From: Pseudomonas extremaustralis
Lineage (GTDB): Bacteria > Pseudomonadota > Gammaproteobacteria > Pseudomonadales > Pseudomonadaceae
Length of the DNA: 64,000 bases
Direction of reading: 5' to 3'
Assembly (NCBI RefSeq): GCF_900102035.1
Contig: NZ_LT629689.1
Coordinates: forward strand, 2,232,001-2,296,000
The stretch's first letter is position 1. Every line of letters begins with the position of its first letter. The position numbers and the translations under genes are program-made. The notes under the pieces are model-generated. The model did no database searches. It worked only from the letters and a program-made list of their open reading frames with translations, and was not told the origin of the DNA. Below, piece after piece: positions 21,321-29,741 of the stretch.

Positions 21321-21770
21321 TTATAACTGCCAGGAGCCGATATCGGCATTTACACCGTCGCCGTCCGGCTGGCCGTCGGCACCGAGGGAGAACACATCGA
21401 CCTCACCGTTGGCGCCCGGGTTGAGGTAGTGATAAGGGTTGCCCCAGGGGTCGTTGGGCAGGCGATCGAGGTAGGCGCGCCAGTTGCTGTTCTTCGCATC
21501 GGCCGGGCGCTCCACCAGCACCTTGAGGCCCTGGTTCATGCTCGGGTAAGTGCCGTGGTCCAGGCGATACAGCTTCAAGGCCTGCATCAACCCGGCGATG
21601 TCCTGTTTCGCCGCCGTGGCCCGCGCCTGGTCCGGCCGATCGAGGACCTTGGGCACCACCATCGCTGCGAGGATCCCGAGGATGACCACCACCACCATGA
21701 TCTCGATCAGGGTGAAGCCACGTTGGCCGCGAGGGCCTGGCAATGGGGATGTTAGGCACGCGATATCCAT
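21321..21770 (-). CDS. hxcT: Type II secretion major pseudopilin GspG (HxcT)
   Basis: 149 residues. Class III prepilin site GQRG/FTLIE followed by a hydrophobic helix, and the GspG calcium-loop region with NDPWGNPYHYLNPG. The start preceded by GAGGA was chosen; a longer frame adds an unlikely 34-residue N-terminal part. First gene of the leftward hxcT-X-Y-Z-Q-R-S operon. The 148-base gap to the divergent hxcV must hold promoters for both; no clear consensus site seen there. Confidence 0.94.
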   Translation of the reverse strand: MDIACLTSPLPGPRGQRGFTLIEIMVVVVILGILAAMVVPKVLDRPDQARATAAKQDIAGLMQALKLYRLDHGTYPSMNQGLKVLVERPADAKNSNWRAYLDRLPNDPWGNPYHYLNPGANGEVDVFSLGADGQPDGDGVNADIGSWQL

Positions 21771-21918
21771 CTCGACATTCCTCGGCTTGAGTGCATTTCG
21801 GGGCGCAGTGTTGCAAGAACACATGTCAGTCGTATTGAAAATGCTCGGGAGGTTCGGTCGCCAATCGGTCAACTGCCGGCGCTAGTCTGCGGGCCTGTTT
21901 CCCGGCTTTGAGTGCGCC

Positions 21919-22284
21919 ATGTATCGCCGTCGCAAGGAGCAAGGCTTTACCCTGATCGAGGTGCTGGTGGCGCTGGCGATCATCGCCGTGGCCATGGCGG
22001 CGGCCGTGCGCGTGGCCGGGTTGATGACCCAGAGCAACAGCTTGCTGCGGGACAAATCCATGGCGTTGCTGGCGGCGCAGAGTCGCTTGGCGGAACTGCG
22101 CCTGGAGGGGCATTTACGCAGCGGCAAGAGGACCTTCGAATGCGATCAAGGCCGGTTGAAACTGCGCTGCGAGCAAACCCTCAGCGCGGATGGGCCGCTG
22201 TTCCAGGTCGATGTGCAAGTGCTCGACGCCAGCCGCGAAGCGCCGCCGCTGGCAAGGTTGTCGACACAGGTCAGGGCCGAGTGA
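21919..22284 (+). CDS. hxcV: Type II secretion minor pseudopilin GspI (HxcV)
   Basis: 121-residue minor pseudopilin with prepilin site KEQG/FTLIEVLVALAIIAVAMAAAV and a small beta domain. Divergent from hxcT. Its 3' end overlaps the end of the convergent hxcP by 14 bases. GspI nucleates the tip complex with GspJ and GspK. It sits alone on this strand here, as in the P. aeruginosa hxc cluster. Confidence 0.9.
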   Translation: MYRRRKEQGFTLIEVLVALAIIAVAMAAAVRVAGLMTQSNSLLRDKSMALLAAQSRLAELRLEGHLRSGKRTFECDQGRLKLRCEQTLSADGPLFQVDVQVLDASREAPPLARLSTQVRAE

Positions 22285-22702
22285 GGCGTGGCAGTGCCGG
22301 CCCTTGCGGCAATGTGTCGAGCTTCACGCGCTGCTTTTCGCCGCCGCGCTCGATCTCCACGCCGTCGCCTTCAATGGCCGTCAAGCGCACGCCGGGGCTG
22401 AGGCGCTCCCCCAACAGAAAACCGCGCGGCGGGCCGTCGTTGAGGCTGAGGATCGCCACCGCCCCGCGCGCCCCGGCCAGCACGCCCGAGACCTTGACCT
22501 GCAGCGCCGTCGGCACGTTGGAAAACCATTGCAGCGCCGGGTTTTCGGTGCCCGCCGCGAGGGCCTGGGGTGCGACCGGCGGGGTGTGGGATTCGGCGGA
22601 GGTGAGCAGCAGCGGCGTCCAGATCACCGCACCCGCCACCGCCGCCAGCAACGCCATGAGTTGTACGCCATGGGCCGGTGAAAAACGCGAGGTAAAGAAC
22701 AT
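22271..22702 (-). CDS. hxcP: Type II secretion protein GspC (HxcP), short form
   Basis: 143 residues: one membrane span near 13-32 (LMALLAAVAGAVIWTPLLL) and a periplasmic homology region (about 60-140) with GVLAGARGAVAILSLNDGPPRGFLLGE. No C-terminal PDZ or coiled coil, so it is a short GspC. The ATG with AGGAGGT 7 bases upstream decides the start; two earlier in-frame Met codons lack one. GspC links the inner-membrane platform to the secretin (family role). Divergent from hxcU. Confidence 0.85.
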   Translation of the reverse strand: MFFTSRFSPAHGVQLMALLAAVAGAVIWTPLLLTSAESHTPPVAPQALAAGTENPALQWFSNVPTALQVKVSGVLAGARGAVAILSLNDGPPRGFLLGERLSPGVRLTAIEGDGVEIERGGEKQRVKLDTLPQGPALPRLTRP

Positions 22703-22795
22703 GGGCAGGACCTCCTGTTTGTCCATCGCCACAGCGTACCGATCAATTCGCACGTTTTTATTTCACAAGCTCCCCGGTTCTCAAGAGGCCACACC

Positions 22796-23248
22796 ATGAA
22801 ACAGCAAGGCTTCACCCTGATCGAGCTGATGGTGGTGCTGGTGATCATCGGCATCGCCAGCGCCGCCATCAGCCTGACGATCAAACCCGACCCGCTGCAC
22901 CTGCTGCGCAAGGACGCCGAGCGCCTCGGCCAACTGCTGCAAATCGCCCAGGCCGAAGCCCGCGCCGATGGGCGCCCGATCACCTGGCGCGCCGACGCCA
23001 AAGGCTTTCGCTTCAACCGCCGCAGCGACGACGGCAGCGGCGTCGACACCTTCGCCCGCGACGCCCAACTACGCCCGCGCCAATGGGAAAGCACGCCGAT
23101 GCAGGTCAACATCGAACCGCGCCAAACCCTTGTCCTCGACGCCGAATGGATCAACCCACCGCTGCGAGTGGTGCTCTCCGACGGCCAACACAGCCTCAGC
23201 CTGCAACGCGACGCCACGGGCTTGATGCGCGTGGTGGCCCAGCCATGA
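22796..23248 (+). CDS. hxcU: Type II secretion minor pseudopilin GspH (HxcU)
   Basis: 150 residues with prepilin site KQQG/FTLIELMVVLVIIGIASAAISL and a GspH-like beta-rich C-terminal domain. Its stop overlaps the start of hxcW (ATGA), so both form one small operon on the + strand, divergent from hxcP. Confidence 0.9.
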   Translation: MKQQGFTLIELMVVLVIIGIASAAISLTIKPDPLHLLRKDAERLGQLLQIAQAEARADGRPITWRADAKGFRFNRRSDDGSGVDTFARDAQLRPRQWESTPMQVNIEPRQTLVLDAEWINPPLRVVLSDGQHSLSLQRDATGLMRVVAQP

Positions 23249-23844
23249 CCCCCTCCCAGCAAGGCTTCACCCTGATCGAAGTGATGGTGGCGATCCTGCT
23301 GATGGCCGTGGTCAGCCTGATCGCCTGGCGCGGACTCGACAGCGTGACCCGCGCCGATCAACACCTGCAGGCCAGCACCGAACAGACCGAAACACTGCTG
23401 CGCGCGCTGAACCAGATGCAGCGCGATATCAACCTGAGGGCCAGCGTCGAACTGAACTCGCGAGACGATGCCAGCAAAGAAACAGGGCTGGCAGCCGTGA
23501 CTGTGCGCAGTTCCGACAGCAAAGGCTTTCGGTTGGACGTGATCCGTAGCGCCCCCGTCGCGGGAGATGGCCTGCAACGGGTGCGCTGGTGGCTCAAGGG
23601 CGACAACCTGTATCGCGCCGCCGCCCCCGCGCGCGACCGCTACCCGCTGCCGGCGGCGAAGGATGGGGTGGTGGTGTTGAGCGGAGTCAGTGATTTGCAG
23701 GTGCGGGTCTGGGAAGCGGACAAGGGATGGCGGCAGTTGAGCGGAAACCGTCGCGAAGATCCATTGGGGCTGGAAGTCAGCCTGGTGAGAGACACCCCTC
23801 AGGGAGTTGAACGGTATCGCCAAGTGGTAGGGCCGCTCAGGTAG
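23245..23844 (+). CDS. hxcW: Type II secretion minor pseudopilin GspJ (HxcW)
   Basis: 199 residues from the ATG overlapping the hxcU stop; prepilin site SQQG/FTLIEVMVAILLMAVVSLIAWRGLDS, then a GspJ domain. A longer frame starting within hxcU is not credible. Last hxc gene in this direction; in P. aeruginosa the next gene would be vreR, but here the type VI island intervenes. Confidence 0.9.
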   Translation: MTPSQQGFTLIEVMVAILLMAVVSLIAWRGLDSVTRADQHLQASTEQTETLLRALNQMQRDINLRASVELNSRDDASKETGLAAVTVRSSDSKGFRLDVIRSAPVAGDGLQRVRWWLKGDNLYRAAAPARDRYPLPAAKDGVVVLSGVSDLQVRVWEADKGWRQLSGNRREDPLGLEVSLVRDTPQGVERYRQVVGPLR

Positions 23845-23947
23845 TTTTTTACGCGGTCGCCCGATGCACAAGCAGGTTCTTCATCACCTCTCCACATGGC
23901 AAAAAGTTGCACAGTGAAAAGCTGAAAACCCACCCATAAATCCCCTA

Positions 23948-23970
23948 CAGCCCTTGATTCACAAGGGCTG
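23948..23970. repeat. Small perfect hairpin
   Basis: CAGCCCTTG / CAAGGGCTG with a 5-base loop (ATTCA). It precedes the larger inverted repeat by 5 bases; no T-run follows. Confidence 0.7.
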
Positions 23971-23975
23971 CAGCC

Positions 23976-24021
23976 AAGTGCGCAAGAAGTTGCACAGCAC
24001 TGTGCAACTTCTTGCGCACTT
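23976..24021 (+). terminator. Perfect 21-bp inverted repeat, likely terminator of hxcUW
   Basis: Arms AAGTGCGCAAGAAGTTGCAC(A) and the exact complement with a 4-base loop (GCAC), followed by T-rich sequence with T6 about 10 bases on. Unusually long and perfect for a terminator. The 11-mer in its arms also occurs separately at 23904-23914, so it may be a binding site or a mobile remnant instead. Confidence 0.55.
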
Positions 24022-24191
24022 TTCCCCCTTTTTTCGTCCAAAAAAGCTGCCTTCCCTTCTGGCTTGCATCTAAGTGCTTGTTTCGTATTGAAATTAATTA
24101 TCTGGCATGCCGTTTGAATAGAAGCGCTCCCCCAACGGGGTATTTTCGTCCCTTGGGCACCTTCATTTTTCAGTGACAGAAGGAAAAAGCG

Positions 24192-26222
24192 ATGCTCGCA
24201 CCGGCCAACCAGACCCACTTCAGTCTCACCCTCGAAAACTTCACCGGCGACCTGCAAGTCCTCTCGTTCACCGGCACCGAAGGCATCAGCCAACCCTATC
24301 GCTTCGACGTCGAACTGGTCAGCGAAAAAGCCGACATCGACCTGGAAAAACTCCTGCACAAGCGGGCGTTCCTGGCCTTCGACCCACAAGGCCACGGCAT
24401 ACACGGCCAGGTCTACCGTGTCGCCCAAGGCGATGCCGGCAAGCGCCTGAGTCGCTACAGCCTCTCCTTGGTGCCACAGCTTCAATACCTGCATCACCGC
24501 ACCAACCAACGTATTTATCAGCAGATGTCGGCGCCGCAGATCATCGCCTTGATCCTCGAAGAGCACGGCATCCAAGGCGACGCCTACCGCTTCCACCTCA
24601 GCCAACCGTGCCCGGATCGAGACTACTGCGTGCAGTACGACGAATCCGATCTGCATTTCATCCAGCGCCTGTGTGAAGAAGAAGGCGTGCACTACCACTT
24701 CCAGCACAGCACTCGCGGCCACGTCTTGGTGTTCGGCGACGACCAGACCGTCTTTCCCAGACTCGGCCAACCCACCGCCTACATCCAAGGCAGCGGCCTG
24801 GTGGCCGACGAACCGGTGATCAAAGGCTTCAGCGTGCGCCTGGCCACCCGCACCGGTCGCGTGACCCGTCGCGACTACGACTTTGAAAAGCCCAAACTGC
24901 AACTCGAAGCCGACTACAAACCCCACGGCGATGACCCCGGCCCGGACCTTGAAGACTACGACTACCCCGGCCGCTTTCTCACACGCGACCGTGGCAACGT
25001 CCTCAGCCAACGCGCCGTCGAGCGCCACCGTGCCGACTATCAACAGGCAGAAGGCTGGGGCGACCAGACCACACTGACCAGTGGCCACTTCCTGCAACTC
25101 TCCGATCACCCACGTAAAGCCTGGAACGACCTGTGGCTGCTGACCGAGGTTTTTCATGAAGGCAAACAGCCCCAAGTCCTAGAAGAATCCATCACCAGCG
25201 ACACCACCGAGGACGATTTCCACCAGGGCTACCGCAACCGTTTTCTCGCCACGCCGTGGGACGCGTTCTACCGCCCACCGCTGAACCATCCCAAACCACG
25301 CATCCTCGGCAGCCAAAGCGCCGTGGTCACCGGCCCCGAAGGCGAAGAGATCCACTGCGACGAACACGGCCGCGTCAAAGTGCAATTCCACTGGGACCGT
25401 GAAGGACGGGGCGACGACAAAAGCAGTTGCTGGCTGCGTGTTTCCAGCAGTTGGGCCGGCGCCCGCTACGGCGGCATCGCCATCCCCCGCGTCGGCATGG
25501 AAGTGCTGGTGACCTTCCTCGAAGGCGACCCCGACCAACCGCTGATCAGCGGCTGCCTGTACCACAAGGAACACCCAGTTCCTTACCCACTGCCAGCGAA
25601 CAAAACCCGCACCGTGTTCAAAACCCTCAGCTCGCCCGGCGGCAGTGGCTTCAATGAACTACGCATCGAAGACAAAAAAGGCCAGGAACAAATCTTCCTG
25701 CACGCCCAGCGCGACTGGGACGAAAACATCGAACACGACCAGAAAATCCGCGTCGGCAACGAACGCCACGACACCGTCGAGCAGAACACCTACACCGAAC
25801 TCAAGGCCGAAGAACACCGCATCACCCACGCCGACCGCAAGGTGGAAGTGCGCATGGACGACCACCTGACCATCGCAAAAAACCAACACGTGAAAGTGGG
25901 CATGGCGCAGTTGGTGAGCGCGGGAAACGAAATTCACCTGAAGGCCGGCGAGAAGATCATCATCGACGCCGAGATGGAACTCACGGTGAAAGCCGGGGGC
26001 AGTTTTATCAAGGTGGATATGGGTGGGATCGCAGTGATGGGGCCGGAGGTGAAGGTGAATGCGGGCGGTTCGCCGGGGAATGGGATGGGGATCGGGATCA
26101 AGTCGCCATGGTTGCCGGGGGCGGCGGATAAGGACCAGGCCGGGAGATTGATGGATCGGGCGTTGGTGAATGGGGGGACTGAGAGGGTTAAGCCGAACGC
26201 GTTTTATGTGTTTTCTGAATAA
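24192..26222 (+). CDS. vgrG: Type VI secretion spike protein VgrG (TssI)
   Basis: 676-residue trimeric spike at the tip of the T6SS tube. gp27-like base (about 1-350), gp5-type OB fold (about 380-460, WLRVSSSWAGARYGG and GMEVLVTFLEGDPDQPLISG) and a repetitive beta-helix needle (about 510-640). There is no catalytic C-terminal extension, only a short tail (GTERVKPNAFYVFSE) that could bind cargo. No other tss genes are here, so this is an orphan vgrG island served by a T6SS elsewhere. Base composition matches the host until its last codons; the following genes are AT-rich. GAAGGAAAAAG precedes the ATG. Confidence 0.95.
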   Translation: MLAPANQTHFSLTLENFTGDLQVLSFTGTEGISQPYRFDVELVSEKADIDLEKLLHKRAFLAFDPQGHGIHGQVYRVAQGDAGKRLSRYSLSLVPQLQYLHHRTNQRIYQQMSAPQIIALILEEHGIQGDAYRFHLSQPCPDRDYCVQYDESDLHFIQRLCEEEGVHYHFQHSTRGHVLVFGDDQTVFPRLGQPTAYIQGSGLVADEPVIKGFSVRLATRTGRVTRRDYDFEKPKLQLEADYKPHGDDPGPDLEDYDYPGRFLTRDRGNVLSQRAVERHRADYQQAEGWGDQTTLTSGHFLQLSDHPRKAWNDLWLLTEVFHEGKQPQVLEESITSDTTEDDFHQGYRNRFLATPWDAFYRPPLNHPKPRILGSQSAVVTGPEGEEIHCDEHGRVKVQFHWDREGRGDDKSSCWLRVSSSWAGARYGGIAIPRVGMEVLVTFLEGDPDQPLISGCLYHKEHPVPYPLPANKTRTVFKTLSSPGGSGFNELRIEDKKGQEQIFLHAQRDWDENIEHDQKIRVGNERHDTVEQNTYTELKAEEHRITHADRKVEVRMDDHLTIAKNQHVKVGMAQLVSAGNEIHLKAGEKIIIDAEMELTVKAGGSFIKVDMGGIAVMGPEVKVNAGGSPGNGMGIGIKSPWLPGAADKDQAGRLMDRALVNGGTERVKPNAFYVFSE

Positions 26223-26232
26223 AGGAAATCTG

Positions 26233-26703
26233 ATGTTGAATCTTAAATTTTTGATTTCTGCTCAAGCGATGAAAACAGTTATTGGGCTAGCTGTTTTTGT
26301 AACGATGGGAGCGAGTGCGCAGACGACGTTGGAAGAGCAGCTTCGCGGAATAGAAGATTGCAGTATAAGAAATGTTTTTCTCGACCCTATAAGTCATAGA
26401 CCTAGCGGCAAGTATTTCTCAGAGCGAAAGCTGGAACCCTGTCGTATAGATGAGGCGGCGTACTACTGTGTGACTGATACTTTTTACCGCCTGCATGTAA
26501 ATCAGATAGCCATCCCTTATATCGGCCCATTTAGTGTTCATGCCATTTATATAAAAGAAAGTCCAGATATCGTTGAGTCAGTATTAATGGATCAATTTAA
26601 AAAAATCAAACTCAATCAAAATAATGATACATCCCCAACATTGATTGCCAACCCGAAACAACCCGGAAGTTCGATTTTTTATTGTAATGAGTACAGCGAG
26701 TAA
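26233..26703 (+). CDS. Small exported protein, candidate periplasmic immunity protein 1
   Basis: 156 residues, no family recognised. AAAGGAAA lies just before the ATG, 10 bases after vgrG. The N terminus (to about residue 30, ...GLAVFVTMGASAQ) is a Sec signal peptide; a second Met at residue 13 could start a shorter one but lacks a ribosome site. The mature part has Cys residues near 43, 70, 79 and close to the end, suggesting disulfides in the periplasm. It lies between vgrG and a putative cell-wall-degrading effector, the classical place for an immunity gene against a periplasm-acting toxin. Codon use is AT-rich. Role inferred from context only. Confidence 0.65.
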   Translation: MLNLKFLISAQAMKTVIGLAVFVTMGASAQTTLEEQLRGIEDCSIRNVFLDPISHRPSGKYFSERKLEPCRIDEAAYYCVTDTFYRLHVNQIAIPYIGPFSVHAIYIKESPDIVESVLMDQFKKIKLNQNNDTSPTLIANPKQPGSSIFYCNEYSE

Positions 26704-26708
26704 TAAAT

Positions 26709-29700
26709 ATGAAACTATATAATCCCGGTTCACCTTTCCATTACACGAGTAGCTGGAACCCTACTCGTACTCATCCAGTAACAGGCGTAGTTCGCGCACA
26801 CCGTGGAGAGGACTGGAGCGCTCCGAGTGGCACATCAATCCCAGCGGCTGGTGCGGGCAAGGTTGTCTATAAAGGCGACATGTCGGGCTATGGAAATGTA
26901 GTGGTATTGGAACACGCTAATGGCACAGAGATTGTGCATACACTCTATGCGCATATGAGTACCCCATCCCCCTTGGCAATGGGAGCCGCCGTGGCAAAAG
27001 GCGCTACGGTAGGCTTATGTGGGAATACAGGTATTGGAACAGGTGCTCACCTGCACTTTGAGGTCCTACGTAATGGCACGCAAGGCGAACCAAATCTGGC
27101 CAAGGGGCATGCCACGGTAAATCCGCGCGAGTTTGACATCTCCAATTTGGAGCATCCGGACGGTGCGCAAGCAACGACTGCAACTACCAAGTCGGTAGAA
27201 GCCGTTAATAATGATGAACCATGGCAATTTCCGTTTCGTCAGGCTGACGGCAAGCAATTCCCTAACATAAAAGAACTTTACAACGTTATGGACGCTGAGA
27301 CGTCTGGACACTATCTCCTAGGCGGGAGCAATTTTTGGCATGGAGGGCTGCACATCAGTGACAAGAGCGCCCCGCAATGTATTCGAAATGAACCCATCCG
27401 TTGCATTGGCGATGGTGTAGTTGTAGCGTACAGATTAAATAAGCAGCATTTGGTTTCGAAATACATAGGGTCAGATATATGCGCAACTTTGAAATATTCC
27501 ACATCTTTTTGTTTGGTCCGCCATAAGTATGAGTCTCCGCCTAGCAAAGAGCCGCAAGGAAGCAAACGTAATAAGTTGGCATTTTTTAGTCTCTACATGC
27601 ATATCTTGCCTTATGATGATTACAACAAGGAGAACAGTGAGCATATACGAAAACTGAAAGTCATGAATGGAGGGTGGCCTGCGCGCAACTACCATATAGA
27701 CGACATTAAAAGTCGTATTATAGGGAATATACCTACCGGGATTGAAATTGAAATATTGCGAGAGCAACCCACTGAGAATGGGAAATATCTGTTCGCACAA
27801 GGAAGAATTTCAAAGGGGAGCTTTTCCGGGGCCAAAGAAAAAGATGTGATTTGGTTCGCTATCCAAGAACAGGGTGCCCCAATAAAAAACAGTCTAGGCA
27901 AAGAGCGGCTGGCTGAAATTATACCTCCAGAACGTTCAATTCCCCGTTATTGGAACGGGGTTGTTGAAGCAAGTGTGAGCACGCTACACGGTCTAAAAGT
28001 CAGAGGTGCGCCAAATGGCGATAGCGCCGGATCTCAAATTTCACCAGAGCAAGTTTTATGCACCGGCAGTGTTATTCGTTTTTATAGCGATAAGATTCGA
28101 TGGCTGACGCTAGAGGATGGAAAAAAATATCCAATGGCTGAATGCACTCTAGTGCCTTCCGAGCACTCCGGATTAAAAGGCGCAGGCATACTGCCTGAAA
28201 AATTTTGGTGTTGTGTAGATGATGTCGGCCCCAGAAGGATGGTGACGAGGAAGAATATCACTCCCGCGGAGTTTGAACGCGTTGTTATTACCAATGCGCC
28301 GATAAGAGCAGGTGAGCCTATAGGCTATATGGGGTTGTATGAAGTGCCGGCAAATGAAAAAGGCGGCATTCAAACTAAGCATCAAGTTCACGTGGAAATA
28401 TTTAGTTCTGATAGCGGCATTGAAGATTTTTTGAAGAATTCTGCGGGGGTGATAGACGGAAGAAAATTCCTAGCCCTCAAACGAGGACAGAGACTCGCTG
28501 TTAAATCAGGCACTGATAATGCTCCTATATTTACCGAGCAAGGGCCTACGCTGAATGCCGACTCTTATTCGGTTATGGATGGCTCGAATGTTATTAAAGA
28601 CGCAGAGGGTGATGAGTGGTTCAAGGTTTTAATTTTAGATTCTAAAACGCATCAAGAAGGTTACGTCAACCGGAAAAATGTTGAAATCATATGCCAGCAT
28701 GATTGGAACAAACTTGGCTACAACATAGTAAGAGAGTCGAATCCCGACACAGAGGGTTTTCTAGACCAGAAAAACATGCCTGCTTTTTTTCAAGATATCT
28801 TTTCAAAAATTGGTATCAAGAGCACTGAAGATGGCATAGCAGCCTCTGCACAATTGCAAGCCGCACTGCGTGCCCCTCACAGACGTAGCACCTGGTCAAA
28901 ACTTATCGCTTACCATCCGACAGAATGGCAAGCGAAGTCTTCAGAGCCAAAATGGAATGGATTAAAGGCCATGCTTAAGGACTCGCCCGAATTACTTAAA
29001 CATGAACTGGAAAGAATCGACAAATTGGTTTTTTGGGACGAAATGGCAGGAGCGATGCAGCTTGCACTGCCAAAATCAGTTTATCACTTTCATCCTTTGG
29101 CATTTATCAATAACATTATGAAGTTTTCAAACGATGATAGAAGTTGGGCCCGTAGTGCATTTGCTAATTTACTGGGTCGGGTCGAGTCCAACAACGACTA
29201 CACTGCCTACAACACCACAACCCCAACACTCAGGTCATTTTACAATACAAAACTTACAACAATGACCATAGCTGAAGTTCAGAAGAAGCAACAAGCTAAT
29301 AAGATGTTTGCAACAGGTCGCTATCAGTTGATAACATCAACTTTAGCTGATGCGGTAACCAAACTGGGGCTGGACACCTCCCAAAAATATGACGAGGCAA
29401 TGCAGGATAAAATTTTTTGCGAGTATTTAATTAAGATAAAGAGAAAAGCAATAATTGACTTTCTTGAAGCAGACGGCGATATCGAGGAAGCCATTTATGC
29501 CTGGGCAAAAGAGTTTGCTTCAGCAGGCGTTAGAAAAGGAAAAAAAATCAGCTCAATAATTTTGAAAGATGCAGCAGGCAAGCCAGTTCTTCATCCGGCG
29601 ACACGTAAAAAACAATTTGTTGAGCGGTACGCAGAATCTGAAGGAGTATCGTTCTACCAGGGAGACGGATTGAATACTGCTCACATCACACCAGAGGAAA

Positions 29701-29741
29701 TGGTTCGTGCACTTAAGGAATCTAAAGAAAATGGCAAATAA
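26709..29741 (+). CDS. Candidate T6SS effector: M23 endopeptidase plus lysozyme-like domain
   Basis: 1010 residues. Residues about 20-145 form an M23/LytM metallopeptidase with all ligands: H31-x3-D35, H82 (YAHM) and H114-x-H116. Residues about 205-565 contain fragments of a second, degenerate M23-like fold (WHGGLH 210-215, LYMH 295-298, KHQVH 557-561) with long insertions and an SH3-like stretch (VRGAPN near 431). Another SH3-like part is at about 588-660. Residues about 815-945 look lysozyme-like: GRVESNNDY (823-831, Glu826 the likely catalytic acid) and ATGRYQL (868-874). No signal peptide, as expected for T6SS cargo. DNA is AT-rich, unlike neighbours. A bifunctional wall hydrolase is the best reading; the lysozyme part is by motif only. 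Confidence 0.75.
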   Translation: MKLYNPGSPFHYTSSWNPTRTHPVTGVVRAHRGEDWSAPSGTSIPAAGAGKVVYKGDMSGYGNVVVLEHANGTEIVHTLYAHMSTPSPLAMGAAVAKGATVGLCGNTGIGTGAHLHFEVLRNGTQGEPNLAKGHATVNPREFDISNLEHPDGAQATTATTKSVEAVNNDEPWQFPFRQADGKQFPNIKELYNVMDAETSGHYLLGGSNFWHGGLHISDKSAPQCIRNEPIRCIGDGVVVAYRLNKQHLVSKYIGSDICATLKYSTSFCLVRHKYESPPSKEPQGSKRNKLAFFSLYMHILPYDDYNKENSEHIRKLKVMNGGWPARNYHIDDIKSRIIGNIPTGIEIEILREQPTENGKYLFAQGRISKGSFSGAKEKDVIWFAIQEQGAPIKNSLGKERLAEIIPPERSIPRYWNGVVEASVSTLHGLKVRGAPNGDSAGSQISPEQVLCTGSVIRFYSDKIRWLTLEDGKKYPMAECTLVPSEHSGLKGAGILPEKFWCCVDDVGPRRMVTRKNITPAEFERVVITNAPIRAGEPIGYMGLYEVPANEKGGIQTKHQVHVEIFSSDSGIEDFLKNSAGVIDGRKFLALKRGQRLAVKSGTDNAPIFTEQGPTLNADSYSVMDGSNVIKDAEGDEWFKVLILDSKTHQEGYVNRKNVEIICQHDWNKLGYNIVRESNPDTEGFLDQKNMPAFFQDIFSKIGIKSTEDGIAASAQLQAALRAPHRRSTWSKLIAYHPTEWQAKSSEPKWNGLKAMLKDSPELLKHELERIDKLVFWDEMAGAMQLALPKSVYHFHPLAFINNIMKFSNDDRSWARSAFANLLGRVESNNDYTAYNTTTPTLRSFYNTKLTTMTIAEVQKKQQANKMFATGRYQLITSTLADAVTKLGLDTSQKYDEAMQDKIFCEYLIKIKRKAIIDFLEADGDIEEAIYAWAKEFASAGVRKGKKISSIILKDAAGKPVLHPATRKKQFVERYAESEGVSFYQGDGLNTAHITPEEMVRALKESKENGK

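Larger units (their letters stand above)
23845..24191. other. Intergenic region between hxcW and vgrG
   Basis: 347 bases without a gene. It holds two hairpins (23948-23970 and 23976-24021), the 11-mer AAGTTGCACAG at 23904-23914 and twice more, once inverted, in the large hairpin, an AT-rich promoter-like stretch (about 24080-24120) and the vgrG ribosome site. It is the left junction of the type VI island. Confidence 0.7.

Noticed and set aside
24103..24118. Sigma-54-like promoter TGGCATG-CCGT-TTGAA before vgrG
   Set aside because: The essential GC of the -12 element is GA, and no enhancer-binding regulator is nearby; too weak to list.
22624..25175. Long minus-strand frames across hxcU, hxcW and vgrG
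   Set aside because: They run opposite to well-supported pseudopilin and VgrG genes and cross intergenic DNA; no start signals.
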